Shown here in pieces: positions 18,470 through 27,060 of a stretch of DNA of 64,000 nucleotides; the stretch's first letter is position 1, and every line of letters starts with the position of its first letter. Origin of the DNA: Methanoculleus bourgensis MS2 (GTDB taxonomy: Archaea > Halobacteriota > Methanomicrobia > Methanomicrobiales > Methanoculleaceae). The DNA is taken from the NCBI RefSeq assembly GCF_000304355.2, contig NC_018227.2, forward strand, positions 2,232,001 through 2,296,000, written 5' to 3'. The notes under the pieces are model-generated. The model was given only the letters and a program-made list of their open reading frames with translations. It was not told the DNA's origin and ran no database searches. A program made the translations under genes and the position numbers.

Positions 18470-21256
18470 TCATTCGAACCTGACGCCGTTCTCCGGCGCC
18501 ACAATCTCGAACCGCGCCCCCTCGCCCGGAATCCCGGTCTCCCGGATGGTGATCCCGGTGATCGAGAGGATCTCCTTGACGAGGAAGAGCCCAAGCCCGG
18601 TGTGGCTCCCGAACCCTCGCTCGAATATCTGATCCTTATGCTCAGGGGGGATGCCCACACCGTTATCCTCCCAGACGATCCGGACGCCGTCATCCTCCGA
18701 CACGGCCGTGACACGGATCTCGGTCACGGTCTTCCCGTGCCGCATGGCGTTCTCCAGGAGGTTGTAGAAGACAGACGAGAGAAGCGGATCGGCGTAGATG
18801 GAAACCCCGTCGAGTTCGTTGACGATCCGGATCCCGGCCGGCCGGAGCGCCCGTGCTGCCGCCGTCACCAGGGGCTCGACGAGGAACCACCGGGGAGAGC
18901 GGACACCGAGGTCCTGGTAATCCCGGGTGAACTCGATCTGCGACTGTATGATCTCAGCGGCGGCCTGCTGCTTATCGAGGGCCTCAGCGACGACCGGGTC
19001 GAGCGGCTGGTCCCGGAGGAGGGCGATATACCCGAGCACCACGGTCACCTGGTTTAAGATATCGTGCCGCACGATGCTGTTCATCAGGCTGAGTTTCCTG
19101 TTGGCCTCGATCAGCGCCGCCTCAGCCTGCTTCCAGGCATCGATGTCATGGATGGCGTACTCGACCGCGACCAGACGCCCGTCGTCCCCGTAGACCGGTA
19201 TCGTGCAGACCTCAACCCAGACGTAGCGCTGGTCTTTCCTGAGCGCCCGGAAGGCGTACACCCGGTCGGCTCCCGGCTCCTGCATCATGGTAAGGAAGAT
19301 CTCCCGGTCGCCGGGATGGACCGACCGTTCAACGAGGCCGGGGTCGCCCATGAACTCCTCGCGCGTATACCCGGTCGGGTGCTCCCAGGATGGGCTGACA
19401 TACTCGATAGCCGGCGGCAGTTTCGTTGCACGGACATAACAGTCATGCGACCGCTCCACGAGCGTCCGGAACCGCTCCTCGCTCTCCCGGAGCCGCTTGT
19501 GCCCGTGAATCCGGACAAGGAGGTCGGCGAGCAGGTTGCCGACGACCGTGAGCAGGGTGACGTCATCCCTTGACCAGGACCGCTCCTTCGTGATGGTCTC
19601 AAACCCCATGAACCCCACGACCTCATCAGCGGTTGCGACCGGCACCAGGATCACCGACAAAACCCCGTACTTCCGGAGGAACTCGCGCTCCGCCGCGGCC
19701 TCTGGCGGCAGGTCATCCAGGACCGGGATACAGACCGTTCTATCGGCCGCAATCTGCGCCATCCCCCAGGGGAATCTTGTGGTCGGGATCCCCTGCAGGT
19801 GCGCCATCTGCGGCTCGACCCCCTCCGCGCACCACTCGTGGGTGTTATCCATGAGGGCGCGGTCGTTGCTGAACCGGAAGATGTAACTCCGGTCGACCCC
19901 CAGGAACGACCCGAGCGCCTGTATCGTCTCGTTCAGGGCATCGTCCAGGTCGTCAGGGTCGAGGGCGACGAACCGCGCTGAGATCGAACTCACCACCTGC
20001 TCAAGGTCTATCCGGTGCCTGATCTGCGCCTCCATCCTCTTCAGCTCGGTGACATCCCGGAGCGACTCAATGGCGCCGGAGAGCCTGCCCCCCGCATCGT
20101 AGAGGGCGGACGCCTTCGCCCAGAGGTAGGTTCCCTCCCCGCCATTGGGCGAAGGGATATGGATCTCGCGGGCGATGCTCTCTCCTTTGCGGGAGAGAAC
20201 GCTCTCTGCAAGCAGCGGGGAGCGAAACCCGGGCACCCATCCGGAGACTGCCCCGGCCCCGGAGCCGATGATCTGGCTCTTCCGGATCCCGGTCACCTCC
20301 TCGATCGCCCGGTTCCAGATGGTCACCGTTCCCGCGCGGTCGAGCACAAATGTCGGGTCAGGGAGAAAATCGATGATGCCCTGCAGGGTTGCCTGGTAAT
20401 TCTCCATCTCGCAGCACTGTGCCGCGAGCGACTCCTGGCTCGCTTTTGCCTCCTCAAACGCCGCGGCCATCTGCTCGTGCGCCGCGCGCAACTCCTCCTC
20501 GAACCGCTTCCGGTCGGACACATCAACCATCGACGCGACTGAACGGTCTGTCCCCGGGATGAGCCCGACCGTCATGTACACGTCCCTTGGTGTGCCGTGC
20601 CGGTCTACCAGCCGAAACTCGTAGGTGCGCGGCACCGTGCCCGTCTTCGCCCGCCGGGCACGGTGGTAGCCGGAAAGACGCTCCAGGTCCCTGTCAGCGA
20701 CAAAAGCGGTCCAGGGCATCTTCCCCTCAACCTCCTCCCGGCGGTAGCCGGTGAGATCCGTAAACCCGCTGTTTACCAGGGAGACTGTCATGTCGCTCTC
20801 GATGATGATCGTAGCGGCCCCGGTGTGCTCGAAGATGCTCTGGTACATGTCACCGGCCAGCTGCACATCCGCCTCTGCCTGTTTCCGCGCAACCGCCTGG
20901 AGGATCATGTTCCGGAGTTCGGCGAACTGGGCGGAGGGGTCGCCGCCTTTCCTGAGGTAGAAGTCAGCCCCGCTGTTGAGCGCATCGATGACGACATCCT
21001 CGCGGCCGCGGCCGGAGAAGACGATGAACGGTATCGCCATGCCGCGGCGGCGGACCTCTTTTAAGAACGCAATGCCGTCCATCTCCGGCATCTCATAGTC
21101 GGAAACGATGGCGTCGTACCGGGTTTTGGCAAGCATATCAAGCCCCTGCGTCGGAGACGTCGTCGTCTCAACCTGCATATCCCCGGACCGCGCGAGCCAT
21201 GCCTGGGTTAACTCAAGGAGGGCCGGCTCATCGTCGACCACGAGAACACGGAACAT
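18470..21256 (-). CDS. Receiver-PAS-PAS-GAF-PAS hybrid sensor histidine kinase
   Basis: 928 residues, cytoplasmic, with no membrane helix. The receiver domain is at residues 1-118 with phospho-acceptor Asp53 (IVSDYEMPEMDG). PAS follows at about 150-260, a coiled stretch, PAS at about 290-400, GAF at about 410-575 (FLGVDRSYIF), and PAS at about 590-705. A His-box follows (SIVRHDILNQVTVVLGYI) and then a HATPase (NLLENAMRHG, WEDNGVGIPPEH, TGLGLFLVKEI). With the receiver at the N-terminus, it may take phosphate from another kinase and relay it. The form is common in Methanomicrobiales. GGTGGGTG precedes the ATG. It is divergent from the PIN-like gene across a shared inverted repeat. Confidence 0.88.
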   Translation of the reverse strand: MFRVLVVDDEPALLELTQAWLARSGDMQVETTTSPTQGLDMLAKTRYDAIVSDYEMPEMDGIAFLKEVRRRGMAIPFIVFSGRGREDVVIDALNSGADFYLRKGGDPSAQFAELRNMILQAVARKQAEADVQLAGDMYQSIFEHTGAATIIIESDMTVSLVNSGFTDLTGYRREEVEGKMPWTAFVADRDLERLSGYHRARRAKTGTVPRTYEFRLVDRHGTPRDVYMTVGLIPGTDRSVASMVDVSDRKRFEEELRAAHEQMAAAFEEAKASQESLAAQCCEMENYQATLQGIIDFLPDPTFVLDRAGTVTIWNRAIEEVTGIRKSQIIGSGAGAVSGWVPGFRSPLLAESVLSRKGESIAREIHIPSPNGGEGTYLWAKASALYDAGGRLSGAIESLRDVTELKRMEAQIRHRIDLEQVVSSISARFVALDPDDLDDALNETIQALGSFLGVDRSYIFRFSNDRALMDNTHEWCAEGVEPQMAHLQGIPTTRFPWGMAQIAADRTVCIPVLDDLPPEAAAEREFLRKYGVLSVILVPVATADEVVGFMGFETITKERSWSRDDVTLLTVVGNLLADLLVRIHGHKRLRESEERFRTLVERSHDCYVRATKLPPAIEYVSPSWEHPTGYTREEFMGDPGLVERSVHPGDREIFLTMMQEPGADRVYAFRALRKDQRYVWVEVCTIPVYGDDGRLVAVEYAIHDIDAWKQAEAALIEANRKLSLMNSIVRHDILNQVTVVLGYIALLRDQPLDPVVAEALDKQQAAAEIIQSQIEFTRDYQDLGVRSPRWFLVEPLVTAAARALRPAGIRIVNELDGVSIYADPLLSSVFYNLLENAMRHGKTVTEIRVTAVSEDDGVRIVWEDNGVGIPPEHKDQIFERGFGSHTGLGLFLVKEILSITGITIRETGIPGEGARFEIVAPENGVRFE

Positions 21257-21279
21257 ACACCCACCACATACCTGAAATG

Positions 21280-21356
21280 TGGTCGATATGCTTCAATAAA
21301 CATTTGTATTTGGGAACTATACGTCTTTTCACTAAAATATGGCATAATATCGACCA
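21280..21356. promoter_or_regulatory. Paired 10-bp inverted repeats in the kinase/PIN divergent promoter
   Basis: TGGTCGATAT (21280-21289) and ATATCGACCA (21347-21356) are exact inverted copies 57 bases apart, around AT-rich DNA with TATA-like tracts. The first sits just upstream of the sensor kinase start at 21256. The layout suits one dimeric regulator binding at two places, or a palindromic site read on both strands. Confidence 0.5.
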
Positions 21357-21464
21357 TTCTGGCGTATCGGATCCGTAGCGCCGTCATCCGGGATATCTGG
21401 CCAGGGAAACATTTGTCATGCCCGGGAAATATTTATCACCCCCCGCGCCATCAACCCGGGACCG

Positions 21465-22172
21465 ATGACGTGCGTATGTATTGATACAAACCTTTTCCTT
21501 GAACTCTATGGGACTGATGAGGATCCCGGGGAGATATTCGCGGATATAGGAGCGCTCAAGGAGTATCTTGTCTTCCCGGATATCATATTCGACGAGTTCC
21601 TTCGCAACCGGTCAAAGGTCCTCGGCCGGGCTGCGGACGAACTGCGAAGGCGGGAGATGGGGGAGGTCCTGTTGCCTTCAATCCTCCGGGAGAGCCCGAA
21701 GGTCGCCGCGCTGCAACGCACCGGTGAGGACTACAATCGGGTGGTCTGGGCCCTCTACGACAGTATCCAGGGGATGATCATAGACCCCGCCGCCGACCCG
21801 GTCGCGCGCGCGTTCCGCGATCTTGCGCGCGACCCTGCCGTGCGGGTCTTCCGCCGGACCGAGGACCTCATCACGCGGGCCCACCGGCGAAAACTCCTCG
21901 GAAACCCCCCAAAGAGCCCGGGCACCGGTACCATCGGCGACGAGGTCATCTGGGAGACGCTCCTTCTGAACCTGAAAGAAGACCTGATCTTCATCACCCG
22001 GGACTGGACCTATCGGTATCACACCGCCTACCTCACGGAGGAGTACCGGGAGAGGACCGGCGGCGCGCTTACGATCACCGACCGCGTATCAGACGCCCTG
22101 AAGATGACCGAGAGGCCTCCGTCGGCGGCGCTGGTCAGGTTTGAAGGCAGGGATGAAAAGAGCGCCGGGTGA
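21465..22172 (+). CDS. PIN-like domain (DUF4935-type) protein
   Basis: 235 residues. The fold-defining acidic residues are present: CIDTNLF near the N-terminus, FPDIIFDEFLRN around residue 40, GDEVIWETLLLNL around 162, and FITRDWTY around 180. These match PIN-like nucleases of the DUF4935 kind, presumably metal-dependent RNases. A TATA-like AATATTTATC (21427-21436) predicts transcription close to the ATG at 21465, so the message has almost no leader. No antitoxin gene is adjacent, so it does not look like a classical VapBC toxin. The C-terminal 40 residues are extra. Confidence 0.7.
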   Translation: MTCVCIDTNLFLELYGTDEDPGEIFADIGALKEYLVFPDIIFDEFLRNRSKVLGRAADELRRREMGEVLLPSILRESPKVAALQRTGEDYNRVVWALYDSIQGMIIDPAADPVARAFRDLARDPAVRVFRRTEDLITRAHRRKLLGNPPKSPGTGTIGDEVIWETLLLNLKEDLIFITRDWTYRYHTAYLTEEYRERTGGALTITDRVSDALKMTERPPSAALVRFEGRDEKSAG

Positions 22173-22590
22173 GGGAGCTCGCACGCGCAGGGCAGGTTTG
22201 GGGTGGCAACTGCGAGTAGGCCATTTCATCTTATTTTGCGGGTTCTGGTGCGGACCACCAACCGCTCGCGTGAGGCAACGGTGCACATGCAACAACCATG
22301 AGGCTACGCTCTCCGGGCTGCACGCATGAAAATGGCCTGCTCACCGGGCTCGCCCCGGGCAGTGGACCGTGGTGGCTATCACCCCGGGGGGTGGGGGCTT
22401 GTTAACATGCAGGTGCACTGCATTCCCGGGTGGATACCGGTGAGTTTTCAAACCTCACTGAGCCCCTCATCAATTGCCTGAGATACGGAATTTCGATGCC
22501 CGGTGCCGGAACCGGACGGTTCCCCGGCTCACCCGGACAGTGGACCGTGGTGGGAATCGCCTCGGGGGTGGGGACCGGGGAGGGGGCTCG

Positions 22591-22855
22591 CCCCATAGGC
22601 GTTAACTTACCAGCTGGGTGGAATGCATTCTCGGTGATACCGGCAAGCACCAGGCAATCGGCGAGTTCTCATCTCTGCCCCAAGGCAATCCGTTTCCCAT
22701 GAGATTTCCCTGATCCCTATTGTTTTCAGCGGAGGAGGACGATTGGCCGCACACCACCGGAATCGTGTGGCTAATATTCCACCAAATCGGCCCCATTTCA
22801 CCGAATAGAGCATTATCCGCCCGAATCCTTATAGCTAAAGTTAGCGTATATGGGG
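22591..22855 (-). mobile_element. MITE-like element C1
   Basis: About 265 bp with ends CCCCATAGGCGTTAACTTAC and, inverted, CCCCATATACGCTAACTTTA. Nearly identical to C2 and C3, which lie in the other orientation. It interrupts a GGGGGCTCG / CCCCCTCCCC hairpin sequence. Confidence 0.7.
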
Positions 22856-22910
22856 GCTCGCCCCCTCCCCGCAGGCGGCGGAACCTGTCGGTCCCTCCTC
22901 GAACCCCCCA

Positions 22911-23108
22911 CCCCGCCCGGGGATGATAACCTCCCGGAGCGAACCGGTCGGGCTCTCGCCGATTGCCCCCGACAAGGATCAAGACCGTTTTCCGAGGAGG
23001 TGGACGATTGATTGCAGACCGGCCAATAGTGCCCGAAACCGACGTTTGTCTTCTGAATTGGACGGTATCCTCACGAGTCTCCATACCAAACGTTAGCGCG
23101 TATGGGGC
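22911..23108 (+). repeat. Dispersed repeat D2
   Basis: Same unit as D1: CCCCGCCCGGGGATGATAAC at the start and AAACGTTAGCGCGTATGGGG at the end. The intervening sequence aligns with D1 over most of its length. Confidence 0.65.
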
Positions 23109-23214
23109 CGGATCCCCCCTAACCCGGACCCGGGGCGCGATGGAACAGGGCAGGGGAGCCTCCCGGTCGCCAATTCAGGGATGCCTTCATGGGAAATTTA
23201 GATGCAATGCTCCA

Positions 23215-23492
23215 CTACTGCACCATTTCATCTAATATTTCATGTGGCCTCCCATCACCTCTCGCGCTCTCGCGCGAAGCCTTGACGCCCGTGGGATTGT
23301 TACGCCATCCTTCGCGATCTTCGCGTGAGTCTTCAGTACCGGGAGGGGATAATGCCTCACACGAAGAGCGCGAAGACGCGAAGTCCGTGTATCTCCTCCT
23401 AACCGGAACCTTTCGCGAGCTCCCGCGTGCTTCCGCGCGAGACCGGCAATCGTTCCCACGCCCCCTCAAGTTAAGATGCAATGCTCCACTAC
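23215..23492 (+). mobile_element. MITE-like element B5
   Basis: About 278 bp between CTACTGCACCATTTCATC and GATGCAATGCTCCACTAC, an imperfect inverted pair of the B type with CTAC in place of CTAG. It shares its left CTAC with the right end of B4. The interior holds CTTCGCG/CGCGAAG runs as in B1. Confidence 0.55.
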
Positions 23493-23677
23493 TGCATCGA
23501 CTCCAGATTATCGGGCTCCATTGAACCCCTGTTCCGGTCGTGCTGCTCGCCCCCCACCCCATCCTGGAGCCCCTCCCATCGTACCCTCGCGGTTGCCCCA
23601 AACCTCTATCATAACGTTAAAATCGCCTGAGACACCACATAATCTCGTGTTCACCCGCGCGGAGGACTGATGGAACG

Positions 23678-24412
23678 ATGCTCACGGACCTGGAACTGGA
23701 ACGCTACCGGCGGCAGATCGCGCTCTTCGGGGAGGAGGCGCAAGAACGGCTCGCGAGCGCCCGGGTCGTCATCGCCGGGGCCGGCGGGCTCGGGTGCCCG
23801 GTCGCCCTCTACCTTGCCGCTGCCGGAGTCGGGGAGATCCGGCTCGTCGACGGCGACGTCGTGGACCGGACCAACCTGAACCGGCAGGTGCTCCACGGTG
23901 ACCGTGACATCGGGCGGGCGAAGGTCGAGTCGGCGGCCGGGAAACTCCGGGCGCAGAACCCGGACGTTCGGGTCGTTGCAACGCATGCGACCATCAACGA
24001 AGGGAACGCCGCCGCGCTCGCCGACGGGGCCGACCTCATCATCGACGCCACCGATAACTTCCCGGTCCGCTACATCCTCAACCGTGTGGCGCTCCAGAGC
24101 GGCGTGCCGCTCATCCACGGGGCGGTCAGGGGGTTTGACGGGCAGGCGACGACGATCATCCCCGGCCGGACGGCATGCCTGGCATGCATATTCCCAGCCC
24201 CTCCGCCGGCGGAGGAGGTCATCCCCGTGGTCGGCACCACGCCCGGGATCATCGGGCTTGTCCAGGCAAACGAGGCGATCAAGTACATCACCGGCACCGG
24301 CGACCTCCTCACGAACCGGCTCCTTGTCTGGGACGGCCGGGCCGCCGTCATGGCGACCCTGCCGGTCGAGCGGCAGGAAGACTGCAGGGTGTGCGGGATC
24401 GATCGGTGCTAG
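23678..24412 (+). CDS. moeB: E1-like adenylyltransferase (MoeB/HesA/ThiF family)
   Basis: 244 residues. The family ATP-binds and adenylates the C-terminal Gly of a MoaD/ThiS-type carrier. Visible features are the Rossmann loop GAGGLGCPVA (about residue 35), the acidic strand RLVDGDVVDRTNLNRQ with the Arg finger, the IDATDNF motif, and two zinc-type pairs (CLAC about 167 and CRVC about 238). A rhodanese domain is absent, so this is the short form. It heads a tight run with moaD (14 bases on), moaE, ycaO and tfuA. In this context it is probably the activator of the neighbouring MoaD-like carrier, whether for molybdopterin, thioamide formation or both. The symbol is a best guess within the family. 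Confidence 0.85.
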   Translation: MLTDLELERYRRQIALFGEEAQERLASARVVIAGAGGLGCPVALYLAAAGVGEIRLVDGDVVDRTNLNRQVLHGDRDIGRAKVESAAGKLRAQNPDVRVVATHATINEGNAAALADGADLIIDATDNFPVRYILNRVALQSGVPLIHGAVRGFDGQATTIIPGRTACLACIFPAPPPAEEVIPVVGTTPGIIGLVQANEAIKYITGTGDLLTNRLLVWDGRAAVMATLPVERQEDCRVCGIDRC

Positions 24413-24425
24413 AGGAGAAGAAGAT

Positions 24426-24704
24426 ATGCAGATTCGGGTCAGGGCTTTTGCCCGGTTGCGGGAGGCCATCGGGGGAGACCTCACGCTCGAGGTTCCCCGG
24501 GGCGCGACGATGGCCGGGCTGCTTGCTGCAGTCGGGGAGGTCTCGGGAGAGGCGCATAAGGCGCTCTTTGGCAAGAACGGAGAACTCCAGGGATACGTGA
24601 TACTGATGCACAACGGTAGGCGCGTGCGCAGGGCTGAGGTGGAGACCCTCGCCCTCGCCGACGGGGACGAGGTCGCGCTCTTCCCGCCGGTGGCAGGTGG
24701 GTGA
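24426..24704 (+). CDS. moaD: MoaD-type ubiquitin-like sulfur carrier
   Basis: 92 residues with a beta-grasp pattern (MQIRVRAFARLREAIG at the start) and the obligatory C-terminal Gly-Gly (ALFPPVAGG), the site of adenylation and thiocarboxylate formation. It is encoded between the E1-like enzyme and MoaE, with 6 bases before the moaE ATG. The known role is to carry sulfur to molybdopterin synthase. A second role as sulfur donor to the YcaO-TfuA pair encoded downstream is an inference from gene order. Confidence 0.85.
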   Translation: MQIRVRAFARLREAIGGDLTLEVPRGATMAGLLAAVGEVSGEAHKALFGKNGELQGYVILMHNGRRVRRAEVETLALADGDEVALFPPVAGG

Positions 24705-24710
24705 TTGAGC

Positions 24711-25127
24711 ATGATCAGCGTAACAAGAGACGATTTTGACGTAAACGCCGTGATCGACCGGGTGCGGCGGCCCGATATGGGCGCCCTGGTCACTTTCCTC
24801 GGCGTCGTCAGGGACGACGGGATCGAGGAGATGGACCTTGAAGCCTATGAGGAGATTGCGACAAAGGAGATGGAGACGATCAGGGATGAGGCGTTTGCAA
24901 ACTACCCCATCGAAGCGGTCGAGATCATCCACCGGATAGGACGGCTCCGGGTCGGGGAGAACATCCTCCTTATCGTCGTTGGCGCAGGGCACCGGAAGGA
25001 AGCGTTCAGCGCCTGCGAGTACATCCTTGAGCGGATCAAGCAGAGCGTGCCGATCTGGAAGAAGGAGTTTGGAAAGGACGGCAGCGAGCGCTGGGTGCCG
25101 GGCGAATACCCCGGAGGCGACGCGTGA
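24711..25127 (+). CDS. moaE: Molybdopterin synthase large subunit MoaE
   Basis: 138 residues from ATG 24711; a TTG six bases upstream is less likely. It has the family features: GALVTFLGVVRDD, the LEAYEEIATKEM segment, HRIGRLRVGE, and VPIWKKEFGKDG, which holds the catalytic lysines. With MoaD it converts precursor Z to molybdopterin, needed for formylmethanofuran and formate dehydrogenases in methanogens. Its stop overlaps the next start (GTGA). Confidence 0.9.
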   Translation: MISVTRDDFDVNAVIDRVRRPDMGALVTFLGVVRDDGIEEMDLEAYEEIATKEMETIRDEAFANYPIEAVEIIHRIGRLRVGENILLIVVGAGHRKEAFSACEYILERIKQSVPIWKKEFGKDGSERWVPGEYPGGDA

Positions 25128-26338
25128 TCAGGCTGCAGTCGTGCCGGAAGGCCTACTCAAAGGAGACCCAGCGGTCGGTCCCGCCTGAGGAGACGCTCCG
25201 CCGGGCGCGTGAGCTGCTCCCCGCAGCCGGGATCACCCGGGTCGCCGATATCACGAGCCTCGACCGGGTCGGGATCCCGGTCTTCTCAAGCATCAGGCCG
25301 ACCGCAGCGACCGGGGCGATATCGGTCTACAACGGCAAAGGCGCCACCCCCGTCGAAGCGGAAGTCTCGGCGATGATGGAAGGGATCGAGCGCTACTCGG
25401 GGGAGATGGATGACCGGGAGACCGTCGTCCGGCGCTACAGCGAGGTCTCGGCTGAGATGACCGCGATCAACCCGGCCGACCTGGTCCTGCCCCCCCGGGT
25501 CCCGGCCGATATACCGGTCCCCTGGGTTTTGGGGTATGATATCGTGCAGGAAGAGGAGGTGCTCGTCCCGGCCCACGCGGTCTACCACCCCCTCCCGGTG
25601 ACCTGCGGCCGCCTCTTCCGGACCAACACGAACGGGCTTGCCTCCGGAAACACCCTCGAAGAGGCAACCTTCCACGCCCTGATGGAGGTGGTCGAGCGTG
25701 ACGCCTGGTCGCTCGTCGAGGCGACCCGGAAGACCGGCCCCCGGATCGAGGGGATCACCGACGGGCTCGCCGCCGATCTGCTCGCGAAGTTCGCGGCCGC
25801 CGGGGTCGAGGTCACCCTCAAGGATATCACGAGCGATACCGGGGTCCCCACGGTGGCAGCGGTGGCTGACGATGTGGTGCTCAAGGACCCTGCGCTCCTC
25901 ACGATCGGGATGGGGTCGCACACCAGCGCCGGGATCGCGGTCCTCCGGGCGCTCACCGAGGTTGCGCAGAGCAGGCTGACCCAGATCCACGGCGCCCGGG
26001 AGGATACTGATACCGCGGACGTCAGGCGAAAGATCGGCTACGAGCGGACGAAACGGCTGAACCGGCACTGGTTCACTGATGGCGACGCGGTCGAGTTTGC
26101 GACCATGCCGTCGTTTGACACCGACGACTTTCTCGCCGATATCAACCACGTCACCGATCGTCTCAGCGCCGCCGGACTCTCCCGGGTGGTCGTCGTCGAC
26201 CTCACCCGGCCCGAGATCGGCATCCCGGTCGTCAGGGTGATCGTGCCGGGGCTTGAGATCTACGCGGTTGACCAGGACCGGATCGGGAGGAGGTGCCGTG
26301 ACGCACGGAATCGTCGTCTTCCTCGGTCCCAGCTGTGA
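25124..26338 (+). CDS. ycaO: YcaO-domain protein, probable McrA thioglycine-forming enzyme
   Basis: 404 residues, start GTG at 25124 with GGAGG upstream, overlapping moaE by 4 bases. The YcaO ATP-binding signatures are present: VEAEVSAMMEGIERYSGE (about 85-102) and FHALMEVVERDAW (about 185-198). In methanogens YcaO and TfuA install the thioglycine of methyl-coenzyme M reductase alpha subunit (established for this pair); YcaO activates the peptide amide with ATP. It lies directly upstream of tfuA with a 41-base overlap. Confidence 0.9.
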   Translation: MIRLQSCRKAYSKETQRSVPPEETLRRARELLPAAGITRVADITSLDRVGIPVFSSIRPTAATGAISVYNGKGATPVEAEVSAMMEGIERYSGEMDDRETVVRRYSEVSAEMTAINPADLVLPPRVPADIPVPWVLGYDIVQEEEVLVPAHAVYHPLPVTCGRLFRTNTNGLASGNTLEEATFHALMEVVERDAWSLVEATRKTGPRIEGITDGLAADLLAKFAAAGVEVTLKDITSDTGVPTVAAVADDVVLKDPALLTIGMGSHTSAGIAVLRALTEVAQSRLTQIHGAREDTDTADVRRKIGYERTKRLNRHWFTDGDAVEFATMPSFDTDDFLADINHVTDRLSAAGLSRVVVVDLTRPEIGIPVVRVIVPGLEIYAVDQDRIGRRCRDARNRRLPRSQL

Positions 26339-26987
26339 CCACATAACCGCCCGCGAGATCCTTGACGCCGAGTACCGGCCGCCGGCGAGGCGGGGCGACA
26401 TAACTGCGGCCGTAAACGCCGGGGCCACAATCATCGCGCTCATCGACGGGGTCTTCTTCCAGGAGAGCGCCGTCGCCCACCGGGAGATCCTCGCCGCGCT
26501 CAGGGCCGGGGTGCGGGTTGTCGGCGCCTCCAGCATGGGAGCGCTCCGGGCTGCCGAACTCGACAGCCTCGGGATGGAGGGTGTCGGCGAGATCTACCGG
26601 GCCTACCGGGAGGGGAGGCTCGTCGCCGACGACGAGGTGGCGCTCGTCTTCGATCCGGAGACGTTCGTGCCGCTCTCAGAACCGCTCGTGAACATCAGGG
26701 CGACCCTGCAGCAGGCGCTGGAGTACGGGGTGATCGATGCCGCCGCGGCGGGGGGACTCCTCGACGCCGCAAAGGGGCTCTACTTCCCGGAGCGGACCTA
26801 CGATGCGGTCGTCGAGGCGGCGGCCGGGACAGTGGACCCCGGGGTTCTCGCCCGGTTTGCGGCGTTTGCCGCGGAGCATGCCGTCGACCAGAAACGCAAA
26901 GACGCGATGCTCGCGCTTGAGCGCATCAGGGATCTGGCTGGATGCGTTGAACCGACTGGTTCAACGATCCCACCGGGGGCACTGTAG
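26298..26987 (+). CDS. tfuA: TfuA-like partner of YcaO
   Basis: 229 residues from GTG 26298, which follows GGAGGAGG at the right distance inside the ycaO gene. Features are GIVVFLGPS at the start and the conserved block FFQESAVAHREILAALRAGV, then VVGASSMGALRAAEL, typical of TfuA. The protein is thought to assist thioamide formation, perhaps in sulfur delivery or complex assembly. The last codons form a perfect hairpin (26946-26965), so the C-terminal tail may be variable. Confidence 0.9.
   Translation: MTHGIVVFLGPSCDHITAREILDAEYRPPARRGDITAAVNAGATIIALIDGVFFQESAVAHREILAALRAGVRVVGASSMGALRAAELDSLGMEGVGEIYRAYREGRLVADDEVALVFDPETFVPLSEPLVNIRATLQQALEYGVIDAAAAGGLLDAAKGLYFPERTYDAVVEAAAGTVDPGVLARFAAFAAEHAVDQKRKDAMLALERIRDLAGCVEPTGSTIPPGAL
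26946..26965 (+). promoter_or_regulatory. Perfect stem-loop at the 3' end of tfuA
   Basis: GTTGAACC-GACT-GGTTCAAC has eight paired bases and a four-base loop, inside the last codons of tfuA. It could stabilise the 3' end or pause transcription. No T run follows. A TATA-like GGAATATATCC at 26987-26997 just after it may drive the next gene. Confidence 0.4.
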
Positions 26988-27060
26988 GAATATATCCCGG
27001 CCCGGACGCAAGTTTTGTCTGCTGGTGCGGACCCCTCCGCACCGCAGGAGATAGAACAGC

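Larger units (their letters stand above)
22213..23218 (+). mobile_element. MITE-like element B4, split by nested insertions
   Basis: The left part (22213 to about 22350: AGGCCATTTCATCTTATTTT, then GGTTCTGGTGCGGACCACCA) matches the left half of B2 and B3. The matching right end (CTTCATGGGAAATTTAGATG, closing at CTAC 23215-23218) lies about 800 bases further on. Family C (C1), repeat D2 and GC-rich tracts sit between them, so they probably inserted after B4 did. No gene is seen in 22173-23677. Confidence 0.55.

Noticed and set aside
18263-19057. Long frame opposite the sensor kinase
   Set aside because: It is an antisense shadow in high-GC DNA. The minus-strand kinase has all motifs in frame.
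22602-23084. Conserved frame in the family C elements (also near 31797 and 38259)
   Set aside because: The frame in C2 and C3 is shifted by a small indel in C1, so the similarity is of DNA, not protein.
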